NCBI RefSeq assembly: GCF_001414055.1
Contig: NZ_CP013002.1
Location: 1,302,001 to 1,366,000, forward strand
DNA length: 64,000 nucleotides
Source of the DNA: Caulobacter henricii
Lineage (GTDB): Bacteria; Pseudomonadota; Alphaproteobacteria; Caulobacterales; Caulobacteraceae
Reading direction: 5' to 3'
Shown piece by piece: positions 8,135-17,035 of the stretch. The notes under the pieces were generated by a model. The model was given only the letters and a program-made list of their open reading frames with translations, was not told the DNA's origin and made no database searches. Made by a program: the position numbers and the translations under genes. Numbering within the stretch: the stretch's first letter is position 1; each line of letters opens with the position of its first letter.

Positions 8135-10954
8135 ATGGTTCGAATGCCATCCCGCCCGACTTGGAATCCGCTGGCCCTTCAAGTCGCTGCTGCCGCCGTC
8201 CTCGGTGTGTTGGTGGCCTTGCTGGCCTATGTCTGTATCGAGCTTCCCCGTGATCTGAAGCAGATCGCGCCGCTCTGGCTGGCCAATGCGGTCGTGCTGA
8301 CAGTGTTGCTCCGCACGGATCGACAGCGATGGCCCCTGTTGATCGCCTTTGCCCTGGCGGGAAACATCGCCGCCAGCCTGCATGCCGGCGGCCAGATTCC
8401 CGTGGTGCTGGGACTGAGCGCCGCCAACGGCCTGGAATATCTGCTGGCGGCCACGGTCCTGCGCCATCAGCTAGGCCGCGACCTGGATGTCAGTCGGCCG
8501 CGTGACCTGACCTGGATCGCCCTGATCTGCGGCCTTGTCGCGCCCTTGGCCTCAGGTCTGGTCGCTGCCACGGTCCTCTTTATGGGCCGCGCCGTCGATC
8601 CCGGACATACCCTGATCAATTGGGGCCTGGCCAACGCCCTGGGCCTGATGCTCCTGACGCCCTGCCTGCTCGCCACCCGGCAGGCGCGGGCCTTGCTGGC
8701 CGAGCGGCCGATCACCCGCAATGGGGTGATCGCGCTGGTGGTGCTGGTCCTCACCGTCCTGCTGGTTTTCACCCGACCCCGCTATCCCTTGCTGTTTGTC
8801 ATTCCACCGGTGCTGGCCTTTGTGGCTCTGGAGATGGAATTGCTCGGCGCGGCGGCGGGCATTGTGATCCTTACCCTTTTGTCGATCGGCTTCACGGCCC
8901 TGGGCCTTGGACCCATCGCGCAGTTTGCCCAGGCACCTGCCGAACGGTCGCTGCTTCTGCAGATCTTTCTGGTCGTGGCGGTCTTTGCCGCCCTGCCTCT
9001 AGCAACGATCAATGCCCAGAGGCGTCGCCTGCGCGATGTGGCCCAGGAGCAGAAGCAATGGGCGGAAATGGCCGAAACCCTCGCCGGCGTCGGCTATTGG
9101 CGACATGATCTGGCCACCGATGCGATCACCTGGTCAGAACAGATGTACGTGATCTTCGGCGTCGAGCACGGCACCTCGGTTTCTGGTGGCCGGTGGCTGG
9201 AGTCGATCTATCCGGATGATCGCACCGAGGCCCAGAACCAGTATTTGGCGCTTCTCGAGTCAAGGTCATCCAGCACGACGATCCTGACCCGGATCATACG
9301 CCCGACCAGCGAAATCCGTTATCTGACCGGCAACATGGTGGTTGAGCGCAATGCTGATGGCCAGCCTGTCACCATCTTCGGCGTCCTGAAGGATGTCACC
9401 CTCCAGAGAGCGGCCGATCGTGCCATCGTGGAAAGTGAAGCCCGCTTCCGGATGCTGGCCGAAAATGGCAGCGACGTTCTCGCCCACTCCGGCCTGGACG
9501 GCCGGTTCACCTATGTGTCGCCGTCGGTGGAGCTTCGTCTGGGCTACCGGCCCGAGGAACTGATCGGGCGAAGCACGCTCGATTTCATTCACCCGGACGA
9601 TGTTGCCTCCGTCCAGCAGGCCGTCCGCGCCCAGATTGAGAGTCGCGGGACAGCCCAGCCCGAACGGGTCGAGTATCGATCCCGACACAAGGACGGGCGA
9701 GAGATCTGGTTCGAGGCTCGCCCAACCCTGGTGCTGGATCCGGCCACGGGCAGGATCGACGGGGTCACCGACATCATCCGGGACATCACCCATCGCAAGC
9801 GCCTGGAACAGGAGTTGCGTCAGGCCCGAACCGATGCCGAGGCGGCGGCCACCGTGAAGGGCGAGTTCCTGGCCAATATGAGCCACGAACTGCGGACGCC
9901 GCTGACGGCGGTTCTCGGATTCACCCAGCTGGTCGAGGCCCAGCCGGAACTCAGCGAGATGACGCGGGCCTATGTCGATAGGGTCTCGAATGCGGGCAAG
10001 GCCCTGCGCGCGACCGTCAACGACATCCTGGACTTCTCCAAGCTCGAGGCCGGTCAGGTTGACATCAAGCCACGCCCCATTTCGCCGGCGGAACTGGCCC
10101 GTGAGGCCATGGAGCTCTTCGAGGCCCAGGCCCGCAACAAGGACCTCGTCCTGACCCTTTCTGGCCTCGACCGGACGCCCGAGCGTGTGCTGGTGGATCC
10201 CGACAGGCTCAGACAGATCTTGCTCAATCTGATCGGCAATGCCGTGAAGTTCACCGACCAGGGCGGGATCGAGGTCGTTGGGAGCTTTGACCCGCTCCGC
10301 GAGCGCCTTGGCTTCTCGGTCATCGACACCGGGCCCGGCATGCCGGCCGACCGGGTGGGCGAGCTGTTTCAGAGATTTTCCCAGGTCGATGGCTCCCTGA
10401 CCCGCAAGCATGGCGGGACGGGTCTGGGACTGGCCATCTGCAAGGGCCTGGCCGAGGCCATGGGCGGCCAGATCGGTGTCGACAGCCGCGAAGGCGAAGG
10501 GTCGCGGTTCTGGTTCGAGATCCCCGCCCCGGAAGTCGATGCGGAGGAGGTCGAGGGCTATGACAGCGAGCAGAGCCTGTTCCTGCCCGACAGCTGCCGG
10601 GTCCTGATCGTCGATGACAACCGCGCCAATCGTGAACTGGTCCGGGCCATTCTGGGTCCCTTTGGTGCCCAGATGACCGATGCGGCCGACGGCGACGAGG
10701 CTATCTCGAGCGCCAGTGAGGCCCCCTTCGACGTGATCCTGATGGACCTGCGCATGCCCAGGGTCGATGGCCGCTCGGCCGCCGTCCGGATCCGCCAGGG
10801 GGGGCGCAACGCCAGAACGCCGATCCTGGCTTTTTCAGCCGATGCCTCGACCCTGGCGGTCGACGATGTCTTCGACGGCCAGATCGTCAAGCCGGTCTCG
10901 ACCCAGGGCCTGATCGTGACCCTCGCCAAGACCCTGGCGACCGGCCGGGTCTGA
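8135..10954 (+). CDS. Hybrid sensor histidine kinase: MASE1-PAS-PAS-HisKA-HATPase-REC
   Basis: A 939-residue inner-membrane kinase. Residues about 10-290 hold a MASE1-type multi-helix membrane sensor. Two PAS domains follow at about 310-420 and 430-555, the second ending in the PAC-like DIIRDITHRK. The H-box SHELRTPL (phospho-His about residue 584) and the N, G1 and G2 boxes (NLIGNAVKF, DTGPGMP, GGTGLGLAI) make a complete kinase core. A C-terminal receiver (about 822-935) has acidic DD, phospho-Asp in MDLRMP (about 870) and Lys in IVKP. No partner regulator is adjacent, so it likely feeds a phosphorelay or modulates itself. The start at 8135 is uncertain; ATG 8144 is an alternative. Confidence 0.93.
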   Translation: MVRMPSRPTWNPLALQVAAAAVLGVLVALLAYVCIELPRDLKQIAPLWLANAVVLTVLLRTDRQRWPLLIAFALAGNIAASLHAGGQIPVVLGLSAANGLEYLLAATVLRHQLGRDLDVSRPRDLTWIALICGLVAPLASGLVAATVLFMGRAVDPGHTLINWGLANALGLMLLTPCLLATRQARALLAERPITRNGVIALVVLVLTVLLVFTRPRYPLLFVIPPVLAFVALEMELLGAAAGIVILTLLSIGFTALGLGPIAQFAQAPAERSLLLQIFLVVAVFAALPLATINAQRRRLRDVAQEQKQWAEMAETLAGVGYWRHDLATDAITWSEQMYVIFGVEHGTSVSGGRWLESIYPDDRTEAQNQYLALLESRSSSTTILTRIIRPTSEIRYLTGNMVVERNADGQPVTIFGVLKDVTLQRAADRAIVESEARFRMLAENGSDVLAHSGLDGRFTYVSPSVELRLGYRPEELIGRSTLDFIHPDDVASVQQAVRAQIESRGTAQPERVEYRSRHKDGREIWFEARPTLVLDPATGRIDGVTDIIRDITHRKRLEQELRQARTDAEAAATVKGEFLANMSHELRTPLTAVLGFTQLVEAQPELSEMTRAYVDRVSNAGKALRATVNDILDFSKLEAGQVDIKPRPISPAELAREAMELFEAQARNKDLVLTLSGLDRTPERVLVDPDRLRQILLNLIGNAVKFTDQGGIEVVGSFDPLRERLGFSVIDTGPGMPADRVGELFQRFSQVDGSLTRKHGGTGLGLAICKGLAEAMGGQIGVDSREGEGSRFWFEIPAPEVDAEEVEGYDSEQSLFLPDSCRVLIVDDNRANRELVRAILGPFGAQMTDAADGDEAISSASEAPFDVILMDLRMPRVDGRSAAVRIRQGGRNARTPILAFSADASTLAVDDVFDGQIVKPVSTQGLIVTLAKTLATGRV

Positions 10955-10965
10955 AGGTCCGCGGG

Positions 10966-11364
10966 CTAGTCGGACTCCGGCAGACGGAAGGCGCGCCAGG
11001 CCAGCAGGGCCCATCCCGCCAGGAAGGCCAGGCCGCCCAGCGGTGTTATGGCCCCCAGCAGCCGGGGCGCGCCCAGGGCCATGGCATAGAGGGAGCCCGA
11101 GAAGATCAGGGTTCCGGCCAGGAACAGGCCGGCGACCAGGCCCATGCTGCGGGCCCCTGCGCGGCTGAGGCCAAAGGCGGCGAACACCGCCAGGGCGTGG
11201 ACGATCTGATAGTGAGCTCCGGTTCTCAGCCATTCCGCCGGTCTGGCCGCTTCGACCCCGTGGGCGGCAAAGGCCCCCAGGGCGACCGCGCACAGGCCGC
11301 TCAGGGCCGCCAGGCCGGTCCAAGTCTTGGGTGTCCAGCCCGGCATCGGCTTACGCTCCGTCAC
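10966..11364 (-). CDS. DUF423 family inner-membrane protein (YgdD-like)
   Basis: A 132-residue protein with four hydrophobic segments and the DUF423 hallmark GAFAAHG after the first helix (LCAVALGAFAAHG, about residues 23-36) plus conserved LRTGAHYQIVHALA. The family is small and membrane-bound with no settled function. It converges on the hybrid kinase gene (11-bp gap) and is divergent from the following operon. Confidence 0.9.
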   Translation of the reverse strand: MTERKPMPGWTPKTWTGLAALSGLCAVALGAFAAHGVEAARPAEWLRTGAHYQIVHALAVFAAFGLSRAGARSMGLVAGLFLAGTLIFSGSLYAMALGAPRLLGAITPLGGLAFLAGWALLAWRAFRLPESD

Positions 11365-11456
11365 GGTTGCAATCGCTGGCCGCGACCTTAACGTTGTTCA
11401 CCTGCCCGTAAAGCCGCTCCCTGAGAGAGCCAGGCGCGGGCAGTCGGGAGGACGGC

Positions 11457-12563
11457 ATGGCGCTCACCTGGGGCGACGACTATCCGATTCACCAGACGCC
11501 GGAGCCTGTGGCCTATGCCGGCACGGATCGGAACTTCTATGACCGCTATTTCTTCAACGGCTACGCCCTCGACGGGGACGGTAGCGACCTGTTCTTCGCT
11601 GCGGCGTTCGGCATCTATCCGCATCTGAACATCGCTGATGCCGCCTTCTGCGTCATGAAGGACGGCCGGCAAGTCAATCTCCATGCCAGCCGCTGGCTGA
11701 ACATGGAGCGCATGGACCTCAACGTCGGCCCCATTCGCATCGAGGTTCAGGTCCCGCTGCAACGCCTGAAGCTGGCGGTTGAAGCCCCGGACGAGGGGAT
11801 CCGCGCCGAGATCGTCTTCGAGGGCCGGGCCTTTCCGATTGAGGAGCCGCGGTTCATCCGGCGCAATGGCCCGCGCACCTTCATGGACTATACCCGCCTG
11901 ACCCAGAACGGCCGTTATAGCGGCTGGATCGAGGTCGACGGCGTCCGTTCCAGTGTCGATGGCCATGTCGGGACGCGAGACCGCTCCTGGGGTGTGCGCC
12001 CGATCGGCATGCGCGACCCACAGGAGGCCGCACCGCCCCTGCCCATGCAGTTCTTCTGGCTATGGTCGCCCTGCAATTTCGACGATGGCGGTCTGTTCTT
12101 CCATACCAATGATGACGACCTCGGGCGTCCCTGGAACCGCAGGGCCCTTTGGCTGGGCGACGGCGGCCGGGAGGACGGGGAGGGCGAGTTCGAACAGTCG
12201 GTCTGCGCCATCGACTGGCGCTCAGGGGCCCGGCACGCCCGCGCGGCGACCCTAGATCTGGGCGCGGGCGGGCAATTGTCCATCGCGCCCCAGGCCGAGT
12301 TCTACATGCTGGGTCTCGGCTACGGCCACCCGGTCTGGGGGCACGGCCTCAATCATGGGGCGCTGAAGGTGGCGCGCGAGGACTTCGTGACCGCCGACCT
12401 TGACCGGCGCATGCCCCATCACCTCCATGTCCAGGCTCTGAGCCGGGTCACCTTTACCGACGCCGAGGGGCGCACCCGGATCGGGCGCGGCGTCTTCGAG
12501 CAGCTGGTCCTGGGCCCCCACGCGCCTTCGGGCTTCAAGTCGATCCTGGATCTTGCCCCATGA
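11457..12563 (+). CDS. DUF7064/DUF7065-type (CrtC/AttH lipocalin-like) protein
   Basis: A 368-residue protein without a signal peptide or membrane segment. The sequence is rich in beta-strand patterns and Trp/Asp turns (VDGHVGTRDRSWGVRP about residue 165; FFWLWSPCNFDDGGLFFHTN about 195), resembling the double-lipocalin fold of hydroxyneurosporene synthase/AttH-like proteins annotated as DUF7064/7065. It is first in a three-gene operon and its stop overlaps the phosphotransferase start by four bases. In other bacteria such proteins co-occur with ACAD10-like phosphotransferases near lipid or steroid catabolism genes, so a role with a hydrophobic substrate is plausible but unproven. Confidence 0.7.
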   Translation: MALTWGDDYPIHQTPEPVAYAGTDRNFYDRYFFNGYALDGDGSDLFFAAAFGIYPHLNIADAAFCVMKDGRQVNLHASRWLNMERMDLNVGPIRIEVQVPLQRLKLAVEAPDEGIRAEIVFEGRAFPIEEPRFIRRNGPRTFMDYTRLTQNGRYSGWIEVDGVRSSVDGHVGTRDRSWGVRPIGMRDPQEAAPPLPMQFFWLWSPCNFDDGGLFFHTNDDDLGRPWNRRALWLGDGGREDGEGEFEQSVCAIDWRSGARHARAATLDLGAGGQLSIAPQAEFYMLGLGYGHPVWGHGLNHGALKVAREDFVTADLDRRMPHHLHVQALSRVTFTDAEGRTRIGRGVFEQLVLGPHAPSGFKSILDLAP

Positions 12564-13570
12564 CCCTGGCCGAGCGGCTCGAAGCCTATCTGACCCGTCA
12601 TTTCGCGACACCGACCGTCGTGCGGGATCTGTCCCGCATACCGGGCGGGGCCAGTCGCGAGACCTATCGCTTTGATGCGATTGTCGACGGGCAGGTCCGT
12701 CCGCTGATCCTGCGGCGCGATCCGCCCGCCAGCCTGATCGAGACCGATCGCAGCCTGGAATATCTGGCCTTCGAGTCCTTCCATGACCGCGCGCCGGTGC
12801 CCAAGCCCATCGTCCTGGAATCGGAAGGCGCTGAGCTGGAGCGTCCCTTTTTCATCATGACCCGCATCGACGGTGGTGCGGCGGCCTCGCCCTTCACCGT
12901 CCAGCCCTACGGCCCCCACGCCCAGGCCATCGGGGAGGCCTTTTTCGGGGCCCTGGGAGCCATTGCAGCAACCGAGCCGGCGGGGCTGCCCCTGGCCAGG
13001 GCGGCGATCGCCCCGGAGGCGGAAGATTGCTGGCGTGTGGCGCTGGATCACTGGTCCGCCGTGATCGAGGCCGATGAGCAGCATCCCCAGCCGATCGTGC
13101 GGGCGGCGATCCGCCGTCTGCGTCGGGCACCGCCGCCGCCGGCCGCCGCTGTTCGGGTGGTGCATGGCGACTATCGCACCGGCAATTTCCTGCATGACGG
13201 CCAGGGCAGGATCCTGGCCATCCTTGACTGGGAAATGGCCCATCTGGGAGATCCACTGGAGGACCTGGCCTGGGCGATCGATCCCCTCTGGGGCCATTAT
13301 GACGAGGGGCGGGTCACCGGGATGATCCCTCGCGCCGAAGCCCTGGCGATCTGGAGCCGAACCAGTGGCCTGGCGGTCGATCCGGCGGCCCTGGCCTGGT
13401 GGGAGTTGTTCAGCGCCGTAAAAGGTCAGGCGATCTGGACCTCGGCGGCGCGGGAGTATCGCGACGGCGGCTTCAAGGACCCGGTCCTCGCAATTTCCGG
13501 CTGGTACACCGCTCGCCGGCACGATCAGATCCTGGCCGCTGGCCTCATGCGACTGGAGGGCCTGTCATGA
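12560..13570 (+). CDS. Phosphotransferase family protein (APH/ACAD10-like kinase fold)
   Basis: A 336-residue protein with the aminoglycoside-phosphotransferase/choline kinase fold. Catalytic HGDYRTGNF lies near residue 202 (Brenner HxDxxxxN), followed by the metal-binding DWEMAHLGDPLEDLAW near 223, which is characteristic of the ACAD10 N-terminal-like group. N-terminal PGGASRETY forms the nucleotide loop region. Such kinases are thought to phosphorylate hydroxyacyl or other small-molecule hydroxyls; antibiotic resistance should not be assumed. It overlaps both neighbours by ATGA, indicating translational coupling. Confidence 0.88.
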   Translation: MTLAERLEAYLTRHFATPTVVRDLSRIPGGASRETYRFDAIVDGQVRPLILRRDPPASLIETDRSLEYLAFESFHDRAPVPKPIVLESEGAELERPFFIMTRIDGGAAASPFTVQPYGPHAQAIGEAFFGALGAIAATEPAGLPLARAAIAPEAEDCWRVALDHWSAVIEADEQHPQPIVRAAIRRLRRAPPPPAAAVRVVHGDYRTGNFLHDGQGRILAILDWEMAHLGDPLEDLAWAIDPLWGHYDEGRVTGMIPRAEALAIWSRTSGLAVDPAALAWWELFSAVKGQAIWTSAAREYRDGGFKDPVLAISGWYTARRHDQILAAGLMRLEGLS

Positions 13571-14001
13571 CCCCGAGCCTGCCCGATATTCTGGTCGGCA
13601 ACTTCCTGTGCGTCGCCGAGCCGCCGCCGCCGGAGTCTGCCGGTGAGTTCATGGCCGGCAAGGTCGCCGTGGTGGCCCTGCTGTCGCTGCTGGCGGCGCA
13701 GGAGGCCGAGCGCGGGCTCGCGGCCAGGGTCTGGGAAAACGCCACCCTGCGCGCCGTGCTGAATGAGGCTGCGCCGGTTTATGGTCAAGCCTTTGCCGCA
13801 GCCGCCTCCGACGCCCCGGACGGCGACTTCACCCTGGCGGCCCTGGATCGCAGCAATGCGGTCCTGCGGCGGTCGCTGATCGCCCTGCATGAAGTCGTCG
13901 AGGTCGCCCGCGATACCGCAAGGGACCAGGCCATCCTGCGCCTCTATCAGGACATGGCCCACGCCCGGCGACTGGACATGCCGCCCTTGCCGGGGCGCTA
14001 G
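13567..14001 (+). CDS. Small conserved-looking protein of the phosphotransferase operon, unknown function
   Basis: A 144-residue, mostly helical, Ala/Leu/Glu-rich protein starting MTPSLPDILVGNF at an ATG that overlaps the previous stop (ATGA). No signal peptide or membrane segment is convincing. I recognise no domain. Tight coupling to the APH-like kinase and the DUF7064-type gene suggests a joint pathway, perhaps as an accessory subunit. It ends 3 bp before the convergent TerC gene. Confidence 0.75.
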   Translation: MTPSLPDILVGNFLCVAEPPPPESAGEFMAGKVAVVALLSLLAAQEAERGLAARVWENATLRAVLNEAAPVYGQAFAAAASDAPDGDFTLAALDRSNAVLRRSLIALHEVVEVARDTARDQAILRLYQDMAHARRLDMPPLPGR

Positions 14002-14004
14002 GCT

Positions 14005-14748
14005 CTATTTCTTGTGCTTGAGGTGTTCGGCCTGTTCTTCGGGACCGATGTCGAGGAAGGCCGGCGCAGCTGCGTTGTATTGGCCGGTCCCGTTGAGATC
14101 CATGACCACGCTGCGGTGGCCCTGCCAGATCATGTGCACGGCCACATAGAGCACGATGGCCAGACCGACGAAGCCGATCCAGCGATGCTTTTGCAGCAGG
14201 CTGGCGATGGCCGAGGCGGCGACGCCCATCAGGATGATCGAGAGCAGCAGGCCAAAGACCAGGATGCCGGGATGTTCCCGGGCAGCCCCGGCCACGGCCA
14301 GGACATTGTCGAGTGACATCGAAACGTCCGCGATCAGCACCTGGATGAAGGCCTGCTTGAAGCTCTTCACGGGCTTGGCGCGGGGCTCGGTCGTGGGGTC
14401 GTCATCGATGGACGCGACAGCGTCGGCCTGGTCGTGGGTGGCCTGCTCGCGCAGCTCCCGCCACATCTTCCAACAGACCCAGAGGAGCAGGACTCCGCCG
14501 GCCAGGAGCAGGCCGATGACGCCCAGCAGCCAGGTGGTGATCAGGGCGAAGCCGATCCGCAGAACGACTGCCGCCCCCAGACCATAGAGGATGACCTTGC
14601 GGCGATCCTTGAGCGGCAGGCCGCCGGCCGCGAGGCCGACTGCGACAGCATTGTCGCCGGCCAGCACGAGGTCGATCATCAGAACTTGCAGGAAGGCCAT
14701 GAACGGGCCTTCCAGCCCGCCCGCCTGGGCGATCAGAGTGTCAAACAT
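14005..14748 (-). CDS. TerC/YjbE family integral membrane protein, probable metal exporter
   Basis: A 247-residue protein with about seven hydrophobic segments in two halves. It shows the paired acidic signatures of the TerC family: IDLVLAGDNAVAVG in helix 1 (D26, D32, N33) and ADVSMSLDNVLAVAG in the second half (D141, D147, N148). Between them is an acidic/basic cytoplasmic loop (about 97-130). TerC-like proteins are implicated in export of Mn2+ and other metals and in metalation of secreted proteins. It lies 41 bp downstream of, and on the same strand as, a gene for a histidine-rich membrane lipoprotein, so a shared metal function is likely. Confidence 0.9.
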   Translation of the reverse strand: MFDTLIAQAGGLEGPFMAFLQVLMIDLVLAGDNAVAVGLAAGGLPLKDRRKVILYGLGAAVVLRIGFALITTWLLGVIGLLLAGGVLLLWVCWKMWRELREQATHDQADAVASIDDDPTTEPRAKPVKSFKQAFIQVLIADVSMSLDNVLAVAGAAREHPGILVFGLLLSIILMGVAASAIASLLQKHRWIGFVGLAIVLYVAVHMIWQGHRSVVMDLNGTGQYNAAAPAFLDIGPEEQAEHLKHKK

Positions 14749-14789
14749 GACCCCTCATGCGGCAGGGCGGGCGGCGTTGCAAGTCCGAC

Positions 14790-16931
14790 CTAGTGGTGGG
14801 CGGGCTCCAGTTGCTTGCCGTGGTGCGCGTCGTGGCCGTGATCGGCCGCAGCGTGACCGTCATGCGCATGGGCGTCGTGGCCGTGGTCATCGTGGCCATG
14901 ATCGTCGCCATGAGCCTCATGGCCGTGAGCGTCATGGCCATGGTCGTCGTGGTGACCATGATCATCATGACCCGCAACCGGGGTAGCGGCGGCCACAGGC
15001 GTCACATGGGCGACGTGTGCGGCCGGGGCATGCGGATCCGGATGGGCAGCCGCATGCGGATCGGCGGCCTGGCCATGATCGTCGTGGGCATGATCATCAT
15101 GACCATGGTCGTCATGGCCGTGCTCGCCATGGGCTGCATGGTCGTCATGATGGCCGTGGTCATCATGGCCGGACACCGGCGTCGCAGCGGCGGGGGCTGC
15201 AGCGACAGGGGCCACATGGGCGACGTGATGGGCCGCGCCATGGTCGTCATGGCCATGGGCGTCGTGACCATGGCTGTCGTGGCCGTGTTCGTCATGACCG
15301 TGGGCCGCGCCGTGGTCGTCGTGTCCGTGGTCGTCATGGCCATGCTCGCCGTGGTGAGCATGATCGTCATGGTGGCCGTGATCATCATGGCCGGAAACCG
15401 GCGCGGCAGCGACCGGCGCGACATGGGCGACGTGATGGGCGGCACCGTGATCATCATGACCGTGGCCGTCATGGCCGTGATCGTCATGACCATGCTCGTC
15501 GTGCGAGGGGGCAGCATGACCGTGGTCGTCGTGGCCATGGTCGGCGTGGCCGTGATCATCATGGCCATGGGCGTCGTGGCCATGGTCATCGTGAGCATGG
15601 CTGACCGCCGTGGCCACAGCCGCACCGGTGGCCGCGGCGACCATCGGATTGACATAGGACACATGGGCCGTGGTCGGGCCGCTATCGGCCTCCATCTCGT
15701 TGCGGCCATAGTCGGTGAGCGTGCGGAACTTGCGGCGCTGCTCGGCCTTTTTGCGGCCGGCGGCGGCATTGCGCGAGATGATCGCCAGGATAAGCACGGC
15801 GAGCAGAACCAGGGCACCGCCCAGAACCGACTTCAGAGGCGTAGCACCCAGGCCGGGCAACGTCACCTTGCCGTCGAGGCCCGGGAGATTGAGCTTCGCC
15901 AGCAGACCGCTGGTCTTGGCCTTGGCTTCTTCCTTCAGCGGGGCGACCCGCTTGACGATCTCACCCAGGGAGAAGGCCTGGCTCGGCTTCACGCCGTTCA
16001 GTTCGACGCCGAAGTCCGACTTCAGTTCGCCCTTGGCATCCGCACCGGGCTTGACCTGCCAGGCAAAGCTGGTCGGCTCGCCGGGCTTGATCACCGCAGT
16101 CTGCTGACCGCTCGGGGTGACCTCATAGCCTTCGCCTTCCAGCTTGGCATAGGCGCTGGTGGACTTAGCGGCCTTGCCGAGGCCGAGTTTCGCGGCCTGG
16201 GCCTTGATCAGGTCGCCGAGGGTGGCGGGCAGGGACAGGGTGACCTGTCCCGCCTCGCCCTTGCCCAGGCTGTCTCCAGCAACCAGGACTGCACCCTTGG
16301 TGGCTTCCGGGGCCACGGCGGACTGAAGCTGATCCAGCTTGGTGACCGGCTTGGTCGCGACGGCGGCCGGGATGGCCGGGGTCGGAGCCTTGGCCAGCGG
16401 CGCGGCCGGCTGGGCCGGTGCGGCGGCCTTGATCACCGGCGCGGGGGCGGGGACGGTCGCCGGCTTGACTGCGGCGATGGTGGTGGGCTTGGCGGCCGGC
16501 TTCGCGGCGGGAGCCGGCGACGATGCGGTGCGGTTGGCCGGTGCTGCGGCAGGGCGCGGGGCGTAGCGAACCGCGCGACGTTCCTTGGGATTGGCGATCG
16601 GACGCATGGCCGTGACCAGGGTGCCGTCCGGGCGACGCCAGGTCTTGAGGTGGGCGTTGGAGCTGGGCGGGAGGACGGTGGCGGACGGAGCGGCCTTGGG
16701 TGCCGAGGCCGAGGCCCCAAGCAGACCGTCCGGCGCCGCTCCGGCGTCCGGGGCCGGTGGAGCCCCCATCAGATCCGGCGCAGTCGCCGCACCCGATCCG
16801 GTCTGGGCCGAGGGCGTTGTGGTGTCCACATCGCCCGCGCCACAACCAGCCAGTACCAGGACGCTGAGTGCCGAAGCACTCAGAGCCGCCAAACGCGTAT
16901 GTCGTCCAAACATCGGGTCCCCCGATCCCAT
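14790..16931 (-). CDS. Histidine/aspartate-rich membrane lipoprotein with cytoplasmic metal-binding-like tail
   Basis: A 713-residue protein. From the N-terminus: a signal ending in lipobox LVLAGC (C30); a Pro/Ala/Lys-rich stalk (about 40-200); a probable beta-rich domain (about 225-330, including GYEVTPSGQQTAVI and TSFAWQVKPG); a single transmembrane helix (about 368-386); an Arg/Lys cluster RNAAAGRKKAEQRRKFR (387-403), which predicts that the following part is cytoplasmic; then a 269-residue tail (445-713) with about 87 His, mainly HGHDDHGHD units. The tail contains three copies of a 69-70-residue module, each marked by HVAHVxPVAAA. I recognise no named family. Metal buffering or sensing for the downstream TerC protein is the favoured inference. 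ATG at 16913 is an alternative start. Confidence 0.85.
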   Translation of the reverse strand: MGSGDPMFGRHTRLAALSASALSVLVLAGCGAGDVDTTTPSAQTGSGAATAPDLMGAPPAPDAGAAPDGLLGASASAPKAAPSATVLPPSSNAHLKTWRRPDGTLVTAMRPIANPKERRAVRYAPRPAAAPANRTASSPAPAAKPAAKPTTIAAVKPATVPAPAPVIKAAAPAQPAAPLAKAPTPAIPAAVATKPVTKLDQLQSAVAPEATKGAVLVAGDSLGKGEAGQVTLSLPATLGDLIKAQAAKLGLGKAAKSTSAYAKLEGEGYEVTPSGQQTAVIKPGEPTSFAWQVKPGADAKGELKSDFGVELNGVKPSQAFSLGEIVKRVAPLKEEAKAKTSGLLAKLNLPGLDGKVTLPGLGATPLKSVLGGALVLLAVLILAIISRNAAAGRKKAEQRRKFRTLTDYGRNEMEADSGPTTAHVSYVNPMVAAATGAAVATAVSHAHDDHGHDAHGHDDHGHADHGHDDHGHAAPSHDEHGHDDHGHDGHGHDDHGAAHHVAHVAPVAAAPVSGHDDHGHHDDHAHHGEHGHDDHGHDDHGAAHGHDEHGHDSHGHDAHGHDDHGAAHHVAHVAPVAAAPAAATPVSGHDDHGHHDDHAAHGEHGHDDHGHDDHAHDDHGQAADPHAAAHPDPHAPAAHVAHVTPVAAATPVAGHDDHGHHDDHGHDAHGHEAHGDDHGHDDHGHDAHAHDGHAAADHGHDAHHGKQLEPAHH
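14793..15599 (-). repeat. Coding tandem repeats for the His/Asp-rich tail
   Basis: Low-complexity DNA made of His (CAT/CAC), Asp (GAC/GAT) and Gly codons. At protein level, the segments at residues 499-, 568- and 638- recur with a period of 69-70 residues (about 207-210 bp), each with HVAHV(A/T)PVAAA followed by GHDDHGHHDDH. The synonymous codon mixture shows that the repeat is not freshly duplicated. The region is prone to slippage and its length may vary between strains. Confidence 0.85.
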
Positions 16932-17035
16932 GCTAGATTCCCCCCACCGAGCAGCGCTCGCGGAACACTAGTCCGTGAGGAAAGCATGAGCTTGCGACGA
17001 AATCAAAACGGTTAAGCGAGATTCACGAATTGAAT

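Noticed and set aside
12560..13570. Aminoglycoside resistance gene
   Set aside because: The kinase motifs fit the ACAD10-like group in a metabolic-looking operon; no specific resistance subfamily feature is visible.
14793..15599. CRISPR-like short repeats
   Set aside because: The repetition follows codon triplets of HGHDDH units without unique spacers of constant length, so it is a coding low-complexity repeat.
14757..17015. Long plus-strand open frame rich in Val, Met and Ile opposite the His-rich gene
   Set aside because: It is the mirror of His and Asp codons (CAT/GAC read backwards as ATG/GTC), has no ribosome site or domain logic, and the minus-strand protein has a signal peptide, a helix and modular repeats.
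16985..17035. CtrA-like TTAA/TTCA pair upstream of the His-rich gene
   Set aside because: The spacing is six rather than seven bases and the second half is imperfect, so chance is likely.
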